Shown: piece after piece, positions 8,840-17,861 of the stretch
Numbering within the stretch: position 1 is the first letter of the stretch
Layout: every line of letters starts with the position of its first letter
Assembly (NCBI RefSeq): GCF_000294655.1
Contig: NZ_CAHP01000047.1
Span: 2,302 to 66,301 of the forward strand
Reading direction: 5' to 3'
DNA from: Magnetospirillum molischianum DSM 120
GTDB taxonomy: Bacteria > Pseudomonadota > Alphaproteobacteria > Rhodospirillales > Magnetospirillaceae
DNA length: 64,000 nucleotides
Made by a program: the position numbers and the translations under genes
The notes under the pieces: model-generated
Told to the model about the DNA's origin: nothing
Databases searched by the model: none
The model's input: the letters and a program-made list of their open reading frames with translations, nothing else

Positions 8840-11800
8840 GATAGGAGCTTGGCCCCTTCCGCCAGTTTTGTCTCCAGATCTTCGACCACCTCGCTGATAT
8901 CTTCCGCGCCGGTGTCCACGGCATGGGAACGCAGCAATTCGGTGACCATTCCGGTCTCGACGGTTGTTTCTGTGGCCCCGGTTCCCAAAAGGTGTTCGCG
9001 CAAATACCCAGCCAACTTCATGATAGTGGTATCCGGGGTGATCGCCATGGCAGAAAGTTGAATTCCTGTTTTTTCCTCGATCTGCATCCGTAATTCAAGC
9101 GCCATCAGCGAATCCATCCCCATATCGAAAATCGGTCGCTCGATTTCGACCTTATCGGCCGACAGCCGCAGGACATGGCCGATCTGTTCCGCCAACAGTT
9201 CGGTCAGGAATTTCTGCAACTCTTCCGGGGGCATCGATGCTGCCAAAGCCCGGAAGTCGATGCTGTCGCCAACGCTATCCTCGCTCCCGGCCCCGACCAC
9301 CGCGCGGAAGCGTGGCGCGGTCAGCGCGGGCAGGCCGCCGCGAAGGGTCCGCCAGTCCAGGTCGGCGACCGTCACGACGGCTGGACCCGGCCGTTCCAGC
9401 AACCGTTCCAGCCAGACGAAAGCCTGGGCCGATTTCAGCAGCCGGACGCCCATCCGCTGTTCCAGTGTTTCCGCCACCGTGACATTGCGAGTCAGGTAAC
9501 CGGCATCGCCGATCGGCCCCCAACCCACCGCCAGAGCCGGTTGGCCAGCGGCGCGTCGCGCCACGATCAGCCGCTCCAGGGCGAGATTGGCGGCAACATA
9601 ATTGCTCTGGCCGGGATTGCCGAACAGGGTTGTCACCGACGAATAGACCACGAAGAAATCAAGCGGCACATCCAGGGTCGCCTGATGCAAAGCCCACGCT
9701 CCGGTCAGCTTCGGTGCCAGAACCCGATGGAGTCGCTCTGGAGTCATGGCCTCGACAGCGCCATCGTCGAAGCAGGCGGCCGCATGAATAAGTCCCTTTA
9801 GCGGCGAGGGACCGGCGGCGATTTCGGACACCAATGCTGCCACCTGGGCGGGGTCACTGACGTCGCAGGCCCGTTCGTCCACCCTCACTCCGGCGTCTCG
9901 CAGCGCCGTTACCGTTTCCTGCTCGGGGCCGTCTTGGGCGGTGCCCCGCCGAGAGACCAGCACCAGCGACCGCGCGCCCTTTTCTGCCAGCCACTGGGCC
10001 GTAGACAAGCCAAAACCGCCCAGACCGCCGGTTACCAGATAGCAGGCGGTGGGATCGAGCGGGAAGGGCGAGCGAGAGATCGCAACAGGGGTTTCTTCTC
10101 GCTGAAGCGGCGGCAACACGACAATTTTACCGGTGTGCCGGGCCTGCTGCATGTGGCGGAACGCCTCGATCGCCCGCGGTGCCGTGAACTCCCGGAACGG
10201 CAGCGGATGGAAAACTCCTTGAGTAAACAGGGCGATCACCTCGCCGAACAATCGCCGGGCGAGGTCTGGCCGTGCTTCCAGCAACTGGTCGGCGTCGATG
10301 CCGAAATAGGACAGGTTGTTCCGGAACGGACGCAATCCGATCGACGAATCCGCATAGAAATCGCGCTTGCCCAATTCCAGGAAGGAACCGAACGGGCGCA
10401 GCACAGCCAGACTCTTGTGAATCGCCTCGCCCGCCAGTGAGTTCAGAACCACGTCCACGCCTTCGCCGCCGGTCATGGCCATCACCTGATCGGCGAATGC
10501 GGTCGAACGGCTGTCCATGATGTGGTCGGCGGGCACCCCCAGCAGAGCGACGATCGAGCGCTTTTCCGGTGACCCGGCGGTGGCATAGATCTCTGCCCCG
10601 ACGTGGCGGGCATACTGGATCGCCGCCATTCCCACCCCGCCAGCGGCGGCATGGATCAGGATACGGTCGCCGCGTCCCAGCCGGGCGAGGTGGGCGAGGG
10701 CGTAATAGACGGTGAAGAACACCGTCGGCACCGTTGCCGCCTCGGCAAAGCTAAGTGCTGTCGGGATTGGCGCGACCGCCGTGGTCCGAGTGGTGACGTG
10801 ACCGGAGAAGCAGGAGGGGGCAAAGAACAGCACGCGCTGCCCCACCGTCAAATCCTTGACTTCGGCACCGACACGGGTGATGACCCCGGAACCCTCCATC
10901 CCGATGGTCGCCCCGGCGAAACCGGCCTCGACCGCTTCCTCCGGCAAGAGCCCCATCGCGAACATCACGTCGCGGAAATTGAGTCCGGTGGCGCGCACCT
11001 CGATCTCGACCTCGCCAGCGGCGGGGGCGATTCGTGCCTTGCTTTTCCAGCGCAGATGATCGAGCGAGCCGGGAGTGAAGGTCAGTGTCGGGGTGCTGCT
11101 GTCTCCCGCCGCCACTGTGTCTTCCGCGAGATCGAGCCGTTCGACCCGGAAGCCGAATCGTCGTCCCGCGCCCAACCTCACCTCGCTCTCGCCGCCGGTT
11201 GCCGCGCCCAGCACGATTTCCCGCGCCAGATCGATGATCCCGGCGTCGGCATCGAGATCGATCTGTCGCAGATCGATTTCCGGGCGCTCGTTGCGCACGA
11301 CCCGGCCAACTCCCCATGGCACGGCCTGTTCCGGCCTCGCGGTGCCATCGCTCATCGCCTCGCGGGTCACCAGGATCAAGGTCGGGCGGCGGGTGTCTCC
11401 CTCGCGTGGGGTCCAGCCCTGCGCCGCCGCCAACAGGCTCCAGCCGCGCCGGTTCGCCAGCGCCAGCGGCCCGGTTTCCGGGTCAGCATTCTCGCCGAGA
11501 CCGCCGAGGTCGATCACTCCGGCTGGTGTCTCGTTCCATATCGCGGCCCAGCCTTCCGGCTGGTCGGGCGGGTCCATGACGATTTGCGCTGCGGAGCCGA
11601 GGCTGGTCAGAGCCTCGACCAGCGCCTCCGCGTGGGCCGTTTCCGCTGTTCCGGCCACGATCAGCCAAGGCGCACCCCCCGCAATGGGGGTGGCGAAATC
11701 CGGTGCTGATTCCGACTCGGGACGGCGCGCGGCAAGCACCAAGGCTCCGGCCACTGGGGCCACCATCGCCTCGTCGAGCGCCGCCGCTGTTGCCGCCTGA

Positions 11801-14800
11801 GTCAATTCCTCGGCAGACAGTGGCCTGCCGCTCCACGTGCCGTCATCGCGCATCCGCCACCAGGACGAAGTGCCACCGAACGCCAGATCCAGCCATGCCG
11901 CCGGAGCGGGTTCGGAAATCACCACCGCCCCGCCGGGACGAACCAGATGGGCGATGCCGTCCAGCGCCATTGCCGTGCTGGCGGCAACGTGCAGGATTCC
12001 ATGTCCGACCACGAGATCGACCCCGCCAGGTTGGGGCAACTCGTCCCGTGCGGCTTCAGCCATCATCAGATCGATCCGGCAGACCCGCACCTCGGGGCGA
12101 TCGGCGAATTCGGCGCGCAGATGATCGAGCGCATTCTCGTCGATGTCGGATACAACGAGGTCGAAGTCTCCCGGAGGCAACACTCCGAGCAGACGCCGGG
12201 TCAGGCCGCCCGCGCCCGCGCCGACTTCCAGGATCGCCAGTCGGCGTCCGGGCGGCCATGCCGCGGCGAACCGGGCGGTGGCGTCGGCGACCGCGTCGGC
12301 ACCGGCAGCCAGCGTCGGCGACGCCTCGTGGAAGTGGGCGAGTGTGGCCGCCGTCGGGGCCGTTCCGTCCAGCTGTTCGCCCCGCAACAGTGCGGGCAGG
12401 GCGCTTGCGCTTCGTCCCAACAGGGTCAATTCCGCCAGGGCATCGAGATGGCTGGCGAGCGTTCGCCGCCACGTAGCGTCAGGATCGTTCCCATCGGTCC
12501 CAGCCTCTGGCCGCGCCGCCAGTTCCAGCACGCGCGACAGCAACCCGAACCGATCGAGGTCGAGGTGGACCAGTGCCGCGGCTTCGATCGGACTCATCGC
12601 CGGATCAAGCCCCAGCGCCATCACGGCTTGCCGGGCCTGCTGTGCGGCCAAACGATCGAAATCTGCCGTCAGGGGATTGATCGCAGGCGGTGGGAACAGG
12701 GCGGTACGTGCGGCGGCAACGGCCTGCTTCGGCACCGCGAACGCCATGACCGGCGGCAAGGGATGGGACCGTTCGACATAAAGCGGGGTCGTTCCCTCGC
12801 TGCTCCGCTTGAGGGCGGCGCGTTGGAACCGGAATCCATGGATCTCGGCGAGAACCCGTCCTTCGGAATCGATGACCGTGAAATCGGCGACCAGTGATCG
12901 GGTTCCGGCCCGTACCAATCTGATCCCGCACCGCACCGCGAGGCCGATCACCGGGTAAAGCAGGAAGCGCTGGAATCGCACCGGAAGGTAGGCCAAGGGC
13001 CTATGGTTGCCGAGGCGACTGGCCGCCAGGTCGAACAGGCCCTGAAGACAGCCGTCGATCAGAGCCGGATGCAAACGAAAACGATCGAACCCATCGATAA
13101 TTCCATCGGGGATCGTCAGTTCAACCCAGGCGGTATCGTCATCGATTGCGACCGTCGATACCGTCTGGAAGCAGGGGCCGTAATCCAGGCCGATCCGTCG
13201 CGCGAGGGCGTAATGCGCCTCGGCCTCGACCGTCACCGCCGTATTCGGGCAGGTTGGCAAGGGGGCTGGTGCGGGCAGATACCCCGGCCGGGACAGTCGG
13301 GCGACGACATGCAGCAACCAAGGCTCGTCCTGCATCCGGGTGCGGCTCTCGATGCGCAGCTTGCTCTCGGCCGCGCTCCACGTCACCCGCATCATCTTCG
13401 ACCGGCCGGGGTCCAGCACCAGCGGACGGGAAATCTCGAAGGCTTCGATATCGGCTTGCTCGCCGGGGAAAAGGCACGTTGCCGCTTCGATCAGCACTTC
13501 GAGGAAGCCGGTGGCCGGGAACAGCACGGCTCCGCCAACGACATGATCGGCCAGGAACGGGAACAGGGCGGCGTCGATCTGACGCTCCCACAGCGGTTGA
13601 TCCGGGATGACGCGGGTTCCCAGCAGGGAACCTTCGTCCTGCTGCCAGAGCGGTCCCCGCGCTTCCGGCGTATGCGGGTGCCAAAAGCGCTCGCGCTGCC
13701 AGGGATAGGGCGGCAAATCGACTGGGGCACCGGGACGGGGAAGCAACTGGGAGAAGGCAATCGGAGCACCCAGCGTATAGGCGCGATCGACTGCCAGCGA
13801 GACCCGTTCCGCCTCGCCGCTCTTGTTGCTGGTGACGAACATCACCTGACCGGGCTGGTTGCTGGCGCGCAGGGTTTGCCGCACGTAGGATTGCATGATC
13901 GGATGCGGGCCGATCTCGACGAACACCGAGACCCCTTCCTCCGCCATCCGCGTGATCGCCTCCCGGAAATAGACCGGCTCGCGCAGATTCCGCCACCAAT
14001 ACTCGGCGTCGAGACGTTCGCCATCGATCCGCGCGCCGAGCACGGTCGAATGGATCTCGACCCGCGCCGGGGCCGGTTGCAAATTGGCCAGTCCGACGAG
14101 CAGATCTTCACGCACCGGATCGAGCAGGTGGCTGTGGAAGGCGTAATCCAGCTTCAGCACCCGCACCGTCAGCCCATCGCCGGTCAGCCGATCGGTCAAG
14201 GCCAGCAGCGGATCGGTCTCTCCCGACAGGGTCAGGCCATGCGGGCTGTTGTACGCCGCGATCTCGACCTGTCCCGCCAGTGGGGCAAGATACGAAGCGA
14301 TATCGCCCGAGGGAGGCAACTCAACCGCGGCCATCCGCCCCAGGCCCTTGGTGCGCCCCTGGACCGCGCTGCGGGTGAGGATCAGCTTCACCGCCTGATC
14401 GAGGGTCAAGGCTCCGGCACAATAAGCTGCGGCAACCTCGCCGACGCTATGGCCTGTCACGGCTTCGGCGACCAGTCCCCGCGCGGCGAGGCTGGCGACC
14501 AGCCCGGCCTGGAACGCGAACAGCAGGGGTTGTGCCACCTCGGTATCGGCAAGGCGGCTATTCTCCGGGTCGGCCTGCATCTCCGCGATCACCGACCAGC
14601 CCGCGATCTGCTGGATCAGCGTATCGATCCGGTCCACCTCGGCACGGAATACCGGGTCTTGGACCAGCAGAGAGCGCCCCATTCCGGCGAACTGGGCACC
14701 GTTCCCGGAAAAGACAAAGCCAACCCGACGGCGGGTCGGTGACACCACTTTGCCGGAAACGATCCGCTCGTCCCGCCCGGTTTCCGAAAATTGCCGCAGA

Positions 14801-16326
14801 TGTGGAATGGCGTCTCCGGCATGGACCACCAGACGGTGGTCGTGGTGATCGCGTCGTAATGCGGTGGTGTGGGCGAGGTCATACCAAGCCGGGGGTGACG
14901 TGCGCTCCAGCAGGTCGGCGATCTGCCCGGCCATCGCCCGCAACGCCGGTTCGGACCGTGCCGACAGCACCAGCGGCGGCTCGGATTGCCCCGGCTGCGG
15001 GGGTGTCGTCGCCGGTGCGGGCTGGGGATATTCCTCCAGGATCACGTGGACGTTGGCACCGCCGAAGCCGAAGGAGTTGATGCCAATGACCGCTGGATGG
15101 TCGTCATGGCGGGGCAGGGGAGCCAGCGCACGCGCCAAGGTAAGGTTCATGCCCTCGAAATCGATATCCGGATTGGGAGTCTCGATATGCAATGAACGCG
15201 GGATCTGGCCGTGCTTCAGCATCAGCAGGGCCTTGATCATCCCGGCCATCCCCGAAGCCGGTTCCAGGTGGCCAATATTGCTTTTGACCGAACCAATCGG
15301 CAGGGGACGTCCGGCAGGACGGTGGCAGCCGATCGCCCGGCCGATTGCTCCGGCCTCGGCCGGATCGCCGACGGCGGTACCGGTGCCGTGGGCCTCTATG
15401 TAGCTGACCGCAGCGGGATCGACACCGAACCTCTGGTAAACCTGCCGCAACAGGGCTTCCTGCCGCTCCGACGAGGGCAGGGCGATTCCCGAGGTGTGGC
15501 CGTCGCAATTGGTGTCGGCCCCCCGAACGATCGCCAGGATACGGTCGCCATCGCGTTGGGCCTGGGCCAGGGGCTTTAGTACCAGCACCCCGCCACCCTC
15601 GGCGCGGACATAACCCGCGGCCAGCTTGTCGAATGCCCGGCAGCGGCCATAATTCGATAACATCGACGCTTTGGAAAAGCCGATGAATGGATAGGGACTG
15701 AGCAGCAGATTGACGCTGCCGACCACCGCTTGCGGAACCCGGCCCGACTGTACCGCCTGGAAGGCTTCATGCATCGCCATCATGCCCGAGGAGCAGGCGG
15801 TATCGATCGCCATGCTCGGGCCATTGAAATCGAAGCAGAAGGAAATGCGGTTGGCTGCGATCGATAGCGTCGAACCCAGCATGAAATAGGCGTTGGCCGA
15901 GGACGGATCGTCCTGGCGGGCGTTGGAATAATCCATTCCAGAGATGCCGACGAACACCGCCGTGTCGGTTCCGGCCAGGGTAGAGGGGCGTTGCCCCCCT
16001 TGCTCCAGCGCTTCCCAGGTCAGTTCCAGCAACAGACGCTGTTGCGGGTCGATCTGCTCGGCCTCACGAGGGGAAATACCAAAGAAAGCAGCGTCGAAGC
16101 CGGACAAATCCCCCAGCACCCCAGCGGAGAAGGTGTAGCTCCGTCCGGGTTCCGCTTTGTCGGGGTGAAAGAATGAAGATTGATTCCAGCGCTCAGGCGG
16201 AATCGTGCTGACGACATCCCGTCCTTCGGTGAGGATCTTCCAGAAATCGTCTGGATTTGATGCGGCAGGGAAACGGCACGCGCAACCCACAATGGCGACT
16301 GTATTCTTAAGAACCATAGATTCCAT
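8836..16326 (-). CDS. Highly reducing type I polyketide synthase KS-AT-DH-MT-ER-KR-ACP
   Basis: A single 2496-aa module. KS spans about 8-430 (DTACSS with Cys178, EAHGTGT His313, NIGHLE His353). AT spans about 535-850 (GHSVGE Ser627; YAFHS at 728-732 favours malonyl-CoA). DH spans about 895-1170 (HVVGGAVLFP His928; Asp1091). A C-methyltransferase lies within about 1190-1540 (LEVGAGAGG at 1367). A structural KR half follows, then ER at 1745-2070 (AAAGGVGMAA NADPH site). KR spans 2092-2270 (GGLGGFG; Ser2230, Tyr2243; FDD at the position marking B-type KRs) and ACP 2370-2448 (GMDSL, Ser2406). All catalytic residues look intact. There is no thioesterase, and about 45 residues trail the ACP, perhaps a docking tail. 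The domain order is that of fungal highly reducing PKSs such as Fum1, so iterative use to build a saturated, methyl-branched chain is inferred. Confidence 0.95.
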   Translation of the reverse strand: MESMVLKNTVAIVGCACRFPAASNPDDFWKILTEGRDVVSTIPPERWNQSSFFHPDKAEPGRSYTFSAGVLGDLSGFDAAFFGISPREAEQIDPQQRLLLELTWEALEQGGQRPSTLAGTDTAVFVGISGMDYSNARQDDPSSANAYFMLGSTLSIAANRISFCFDFNGPSMAIDTACSSGMMAMHEAFQAVQSGRVPQAVVGSVNLLLSPYPFIGFSKASMLSNYGRCRAFDKLAAGYVRAEGGGVLVLKPLAQAQRDGDRILAIVRGADTNCDGHTSGIALPSSERQEALLRQVYQRFGVDPAAVSYIEAHGTGTAVGDPAEAGAIGRAIGCHRPAGRPLPIGSVKSNIGHLEPASGMAGMIKALLMLKHGQIPRSLHIETPNPDIDFEGMNLTLARALAPLPRHDDHPAVIGINSFGFGGANVHVILEEYPQPAPATTPPQPGQSEPPLVLSARSEPALRAMAGQIADLLERTSPPAWYDLAHTTALRRDHHDHRLVVHAGDAIPHLRQFSETGRDERIVSGKVVSPTRRRVGFVFSGNGAQFAGMGRSLLVQDPVFRAEVDRIDTLIQQIAGWSVIAEMQADPENSRLADTEVAQPLLFAFQAGLVASLAARGLVAEAVTGHSVGEVAAAYCAGALTLDQAVKLILTRSAVQGRTKGLGRMAAVELPPSGDIASYLAPLAGQVEIAAYNSPHGLTLSGETDPLLALTDRLTGDGLTVRVLKLDYAFHSHLLDPVREDLLVGLANLQPAPARVEIHSTVLGARIDGERLDAEYWWRNLREPVYFREAITRMAEEGVSVFVEIGPHPIMQSYVRQTLRASNQPGQVMFVTSNKSGEAERVSLAVDRAYTLGAPIAFSQLLPRPGAPVDLPPYPWQRERFWHPHTPEARGPLWQQDEGSLLGTRVIPDQPLWERQIDAALFPFLADHVVGGAVLFPATGFLEVLIEAATCLFPGEQADIEAFEISRPLVLDPGRSKMMRVTWSAAESKLRIESRTRMQDEPWLLHVVARLSRPGYLPAPAPLPTCPNTAVTVEAEAHYALARRIGLDYGPCFQTVSTVAIDDDTAWVELTIPDGIIDGFDRFRLHPALIDGCLQGLFDLAASRLGNHRPLAYLPVRFQRFLLYPVIGLAVRCGIRLVRAGTRSLVADFTVIDSEGRVLAEIHGFRFQRAALKRSSEGTTPLYVERSHPLPPVMAFAVPKQAVAAARTALFPPPAINPLTADFDRLAAQQARQAVMALGLDPAMSPIEAAALVHLDLDRFGLLSRVLELAARPEAGTDGNDPDATWRRTLASHLDALAELTLLGRSASALPALLRGEQLDGTAPTAATLAHFHEASPTLAAGADAVADATARFAAAWPPGRRLAILEVGAGAGGLTRRLLGVLPPGDFDLVVSDIDENALDHLRAEFADRPEVRVCRIDLMMAEAARDELPQPGGVDLVVGHGILHVAASTAMALDGIAHLVRPGGAVVISEPAPAAWLDLAFGGTSSWWRMRDDGTWSGRPLSAEELTQAATAAALDEAMVAPVAGALVLAARRPESESAPDFATPIAGGAPWLIVAGTAETAHAEALVEALTSLGSAAQIVMDPPDQPEGWAAIWNETPAGVIDLGGLGENADPETGPLALANRRGWSLLAAAQGWTPREGDTRRPTLILVTREAMSDGTARPEQAVPWGVGRVVRNERPEIDLRQIDLDADAGIIDLAREIVLGAATGGESEVRLGAGRRFGFRVERLDLAEDTVAAGDSSTPTLTFTPGSLDHLRWKSKARIAPAAGEVEIEVRATGLNFRDVMFAMGLLPEEAVEAGFAGATIGMEGSGVITRVGAEVKDLTVGQRVLFFAPSCFSGHVTTRTTAVAPIPTALSFAEAATVPTVFFTVYYALAHLARLGRGDRILIHAAAGGVGMAAIQYARHVGAEIYATAGSPEKRSIVALLGVPADHIMDSRSTAFADQVMAMTGGEGVDVVLNSLAGEAIHKSLAVLRPFGSFLELGKRDFYADSSIGLRPFRNNLSYFGIDADQLLEARPDLARRLFGEVIALFTQGVFHPLPFREFTAPRAIEAFRHMQQARHTGKIVVLPPLQREETPVAISRSPFPLDPTACYLVTGGLGGFGLSTAQWLAEKGARSLVLVSRRGTAQDGPEQETVTALRDAGVRVDERACDVSDPAQVAALVSEIAAGPSPLKGLIHAAACFDDGAVEAMTPERLHRVLAPKLTGAWALHQATLDVPLDFFVVYSSVTTLFGNPGQSNYVAANLALERLIVARRAAGQPALAVGWGPIGDAGYLTRNVTVAETLEQRMGVRLLKSAQAFVWLERLLERPGPAVVTVADLDWRTLRGGLPALTAPRFRAVVGAGSEDSVGDSIDFRALAASMPPEELQKFLTELLAEQIGHVLRLSADKVEIERPIFDMGMDSLMALELRMQIEEKTGIQLSAMAITPDTTIMKLAGYLREHLLGTGATETTVETGMVTELLRSHAVDTGAEDISEVVEDLETKLAEGAKLLS

Positions 16327-16365
16327 TATGTATTTCTTTTGCAGATGGAGCGTGAAGTGGGATGC

Positions 16366-16384
16366 GTATTTTTTTAAAAAATAC
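16366..16384. repeat. 19-nt A/T palindrome 40 nt before the PKS start
   Basis: GTATTTTTTTAAAAAATAC reads almost identically on both strands. It lies 40 bp upstream of the PKS ATG. A second, TTTTTT-CT-AAAAAA, lies at 16415-16428. They could be protein-binding sites, for example for an AT-binding silencer, or a leader hairpin. Seen directly; role unknown. Confidence 0.5.
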
Positions 16385-16632
16385 TCTGATGTTGTCCTTC
16401 AGCTGGCCTATGAGTTTTTTCTAAAAAATGAAAGGGAGTTTGGGCCTCAAAATATTTATTTTTGTCTGAGGCGTAATCAATAGAGCGTCTCGCGGATCAA
16501 AAATTGTCTTTTTTCGTCATGTGGGGTGCATAAATTATGATTTGTTGCATTATCAATTAATATGACGTGATTCGCCCATGCTGCTACCGAGACGGGGACC
16601 CGTCAAGATATGCCTCAGTTTCTCGTCGAGCA

Positions 16633-16655
16633 ATCTGATCGCATCTCGATCAGAT
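16633..16655. repeat. Perfect 8-bp inverted repeat ATCTGATC-N7-GATCAGAT
   Basis: Two perfect 8-nt arms are separated by 7 nt, about 300 bp upstream of the PKS gene. The spacing (about 15 bp centre to centre) fits a dimeric regulator operator, but no T-run makes it a terminator. No regulator gene is adjacent in the window. Confidence 0.45.
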
Positions 16656-17075
16656 GGGTATGGCCCTGCGGGAGGCGGGGCATGTCTCCATATCAAGCCA
16701 GATCGTGGGGACGAGCCTAATTTTGCGCACCCAAGCCGCGCAATACTCGTGACGAGAATCGGGTGAGCAAGACGGCGCGTTTCGGCGGATTGAGAAATAA
16801 GCGGGCCAAATTACGGCACAAGGCCTGTGATACGCAAGGATGGAACCGCTCTGCCGCTCTACATCCGTTTGATCGGACTCGCGCAGATTGGGCGGTCTCG
16901 ATGGCGAGACGATTCGTTAACATTCAGTCAAATTTAAGCCGACGGACAACTGCAAAGCCATCTGTGCGGATTGCGAATGAAATATCAATTAAAGATTGTT
17001 CGTTACGCGGGACGTTCTTCGGCTGTTTAGGTCATCTGACCGACTTTATCGATGAAGGTCCGCTTGGTATCGAGG

Positions 17076-17861
17076 TCAAGCCGAAGGTTGCGCCAAATCA
17101 TTTGCCGCGGAAGGGCAAGGTGGGGCCTCCTCCAATGAGGGCTGCGTGGCTTCTTTTTCAGCGCGTTCCCTTGTCCGTAGAACCTCATGCAGGGCGGTGA
17201 TGCTGTTGATCTCGCCCAGCTCCCGGTAGAAGTCGAAGGCTTCATCCATGTTGTCGAAGAGGCTGAGGTGACCTTTGATCAGGACACCCGCGCGCTGGCA
17301 CTGGGTGCGGATGGTGTGTTCATCGTGAGAGACCAGCAACAGCGCCCGATCCGCTCGTCGTTCGAACAATTCGTGCTGGCATTTAGCGTGGAAGCGGGCA
17401 TCTCCCACGGCGATGATCTCATCGACCAGGAAGCCGTCGAACTCAATCGCCATGGATATGGCAAAGGCCAAGCGCGCCCGCATTCCCGAGGAATAGGTCT
17501 TTACCGGTTCGCGCAAAAAGCGCCCAAGTTCGGAGAAGTCATCGACGAAATCAATCTTCTCGCGATAATCTACCCCGTAGATTCTACAAATAAACTTTAG
17601 GTTGTCGAGGCCGGTCAGGCTTCCCTGGAACGCTCCACCGAAGGCGAGCGGCCACGACAGCTTCATCCCCCGAAAGATCCGCCCCTGGGTCGGCTGTTCG
17701 GCACCGCTGAGAATCCGGATTAGAGTCGATTTGCCCGATCCGTTACGGCCAAGAATGCCGATCTTCTCGCCAGGATGGAGGGTCAAGTTCAGATTCTTGA
17801 GAACGATGTGCTGGCCACCGCGAATCGGATAGATTTTGCTGATGTTCTCAAGCGCTATCAT
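17076..17861 (-). CDS. kpsT: Capsule export ABC transporter ATPase KpsT
   Basis: This is the nucleotide-binding subunit of the capsule exporter, 261 aa. Walker A is GRNGSGKS (38-45), the signature YSSGMRARLAFA (around 123-134), and Walker B with switch GFLVDEIIAVGD (143-154); RALLLVSHDEHTI holds the H-loop. These match KpsT/BexA/CtrA-type exporters of polysaccharide across the inner membrane. The C-terminus carries about 40 extra charged and proline-containing residues beyond the usual end near 220. It overlaps kpsM by 4 nt (ATGA), as is usual for this pair. Confidence 0.95.
   Translation of the reverse strand: MIALENISKIYPIRGGQHIVLKNLNLTLHPGEKIGILGRNGSGKSTLIRILSGAEQPTQGRIFRGMKLSWPLAFGGAFQGSLTGLDNLKFICRIYGVDYREKIDFVDDFSELGRFLREPVKTYSSGMRARLAFAISMAIEFDGFLVDEIIAVGDARFHAKCQHELFERRADRALLLVSHDEHTIRTQCQRAGVLIKGHLSLFDNMDEAFDFYRELGEINSITALHEVLRTRERAEKEATQPSLEEAPPCPSAANDLAQPSA

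Larger units (their letters stand above)
16327..17075. other. AT-rich 749-bp gap upstream of the PKS operon
   Basis: There is no convincing gene here. Short open frames on both strands lack ribosome sites and family features. Base composition drops sharply compared with both flanks, especially at 16320-16580 and 16900-17030. It must contain the end of the kpsT transcript and the start of the PKS transcript. Several inverted repeats lie in it (listed separately), including GCCTCA (16444-16449) pairing with TGAGGC (16467-16472) and GACGGG/CCCGTC at 16591-16604. No certain sigma-70 promoter could be chosen. Confidence 0.6.

Noticed and set aside
13003-14742. 579-codon open frame on the plus strand opposite the PKS
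   Set aside because: It is antisense to the AT and DH domains of a clearly functional PKS. The translation is rich in Arg, Gly and His with no family motifs, as expected from the complementary strand of GC-rich codons.
16415-16428. TTTTTT-CT-AAAAAA as a rho-independent terminator
   Set aside because: The stem has no G or C pairs and the loop is only 2 nt, so it cannot form a stable hairpin. It is better treated as an AT-rich palindrome.
16763-17200. 145-codon plus-strand frame between the PKS and kpsT
   Set aside because: There is no ribosome site or family feature, and it runs into kpsT on the opposite strand. The composition changes along it, so it is probably chance.
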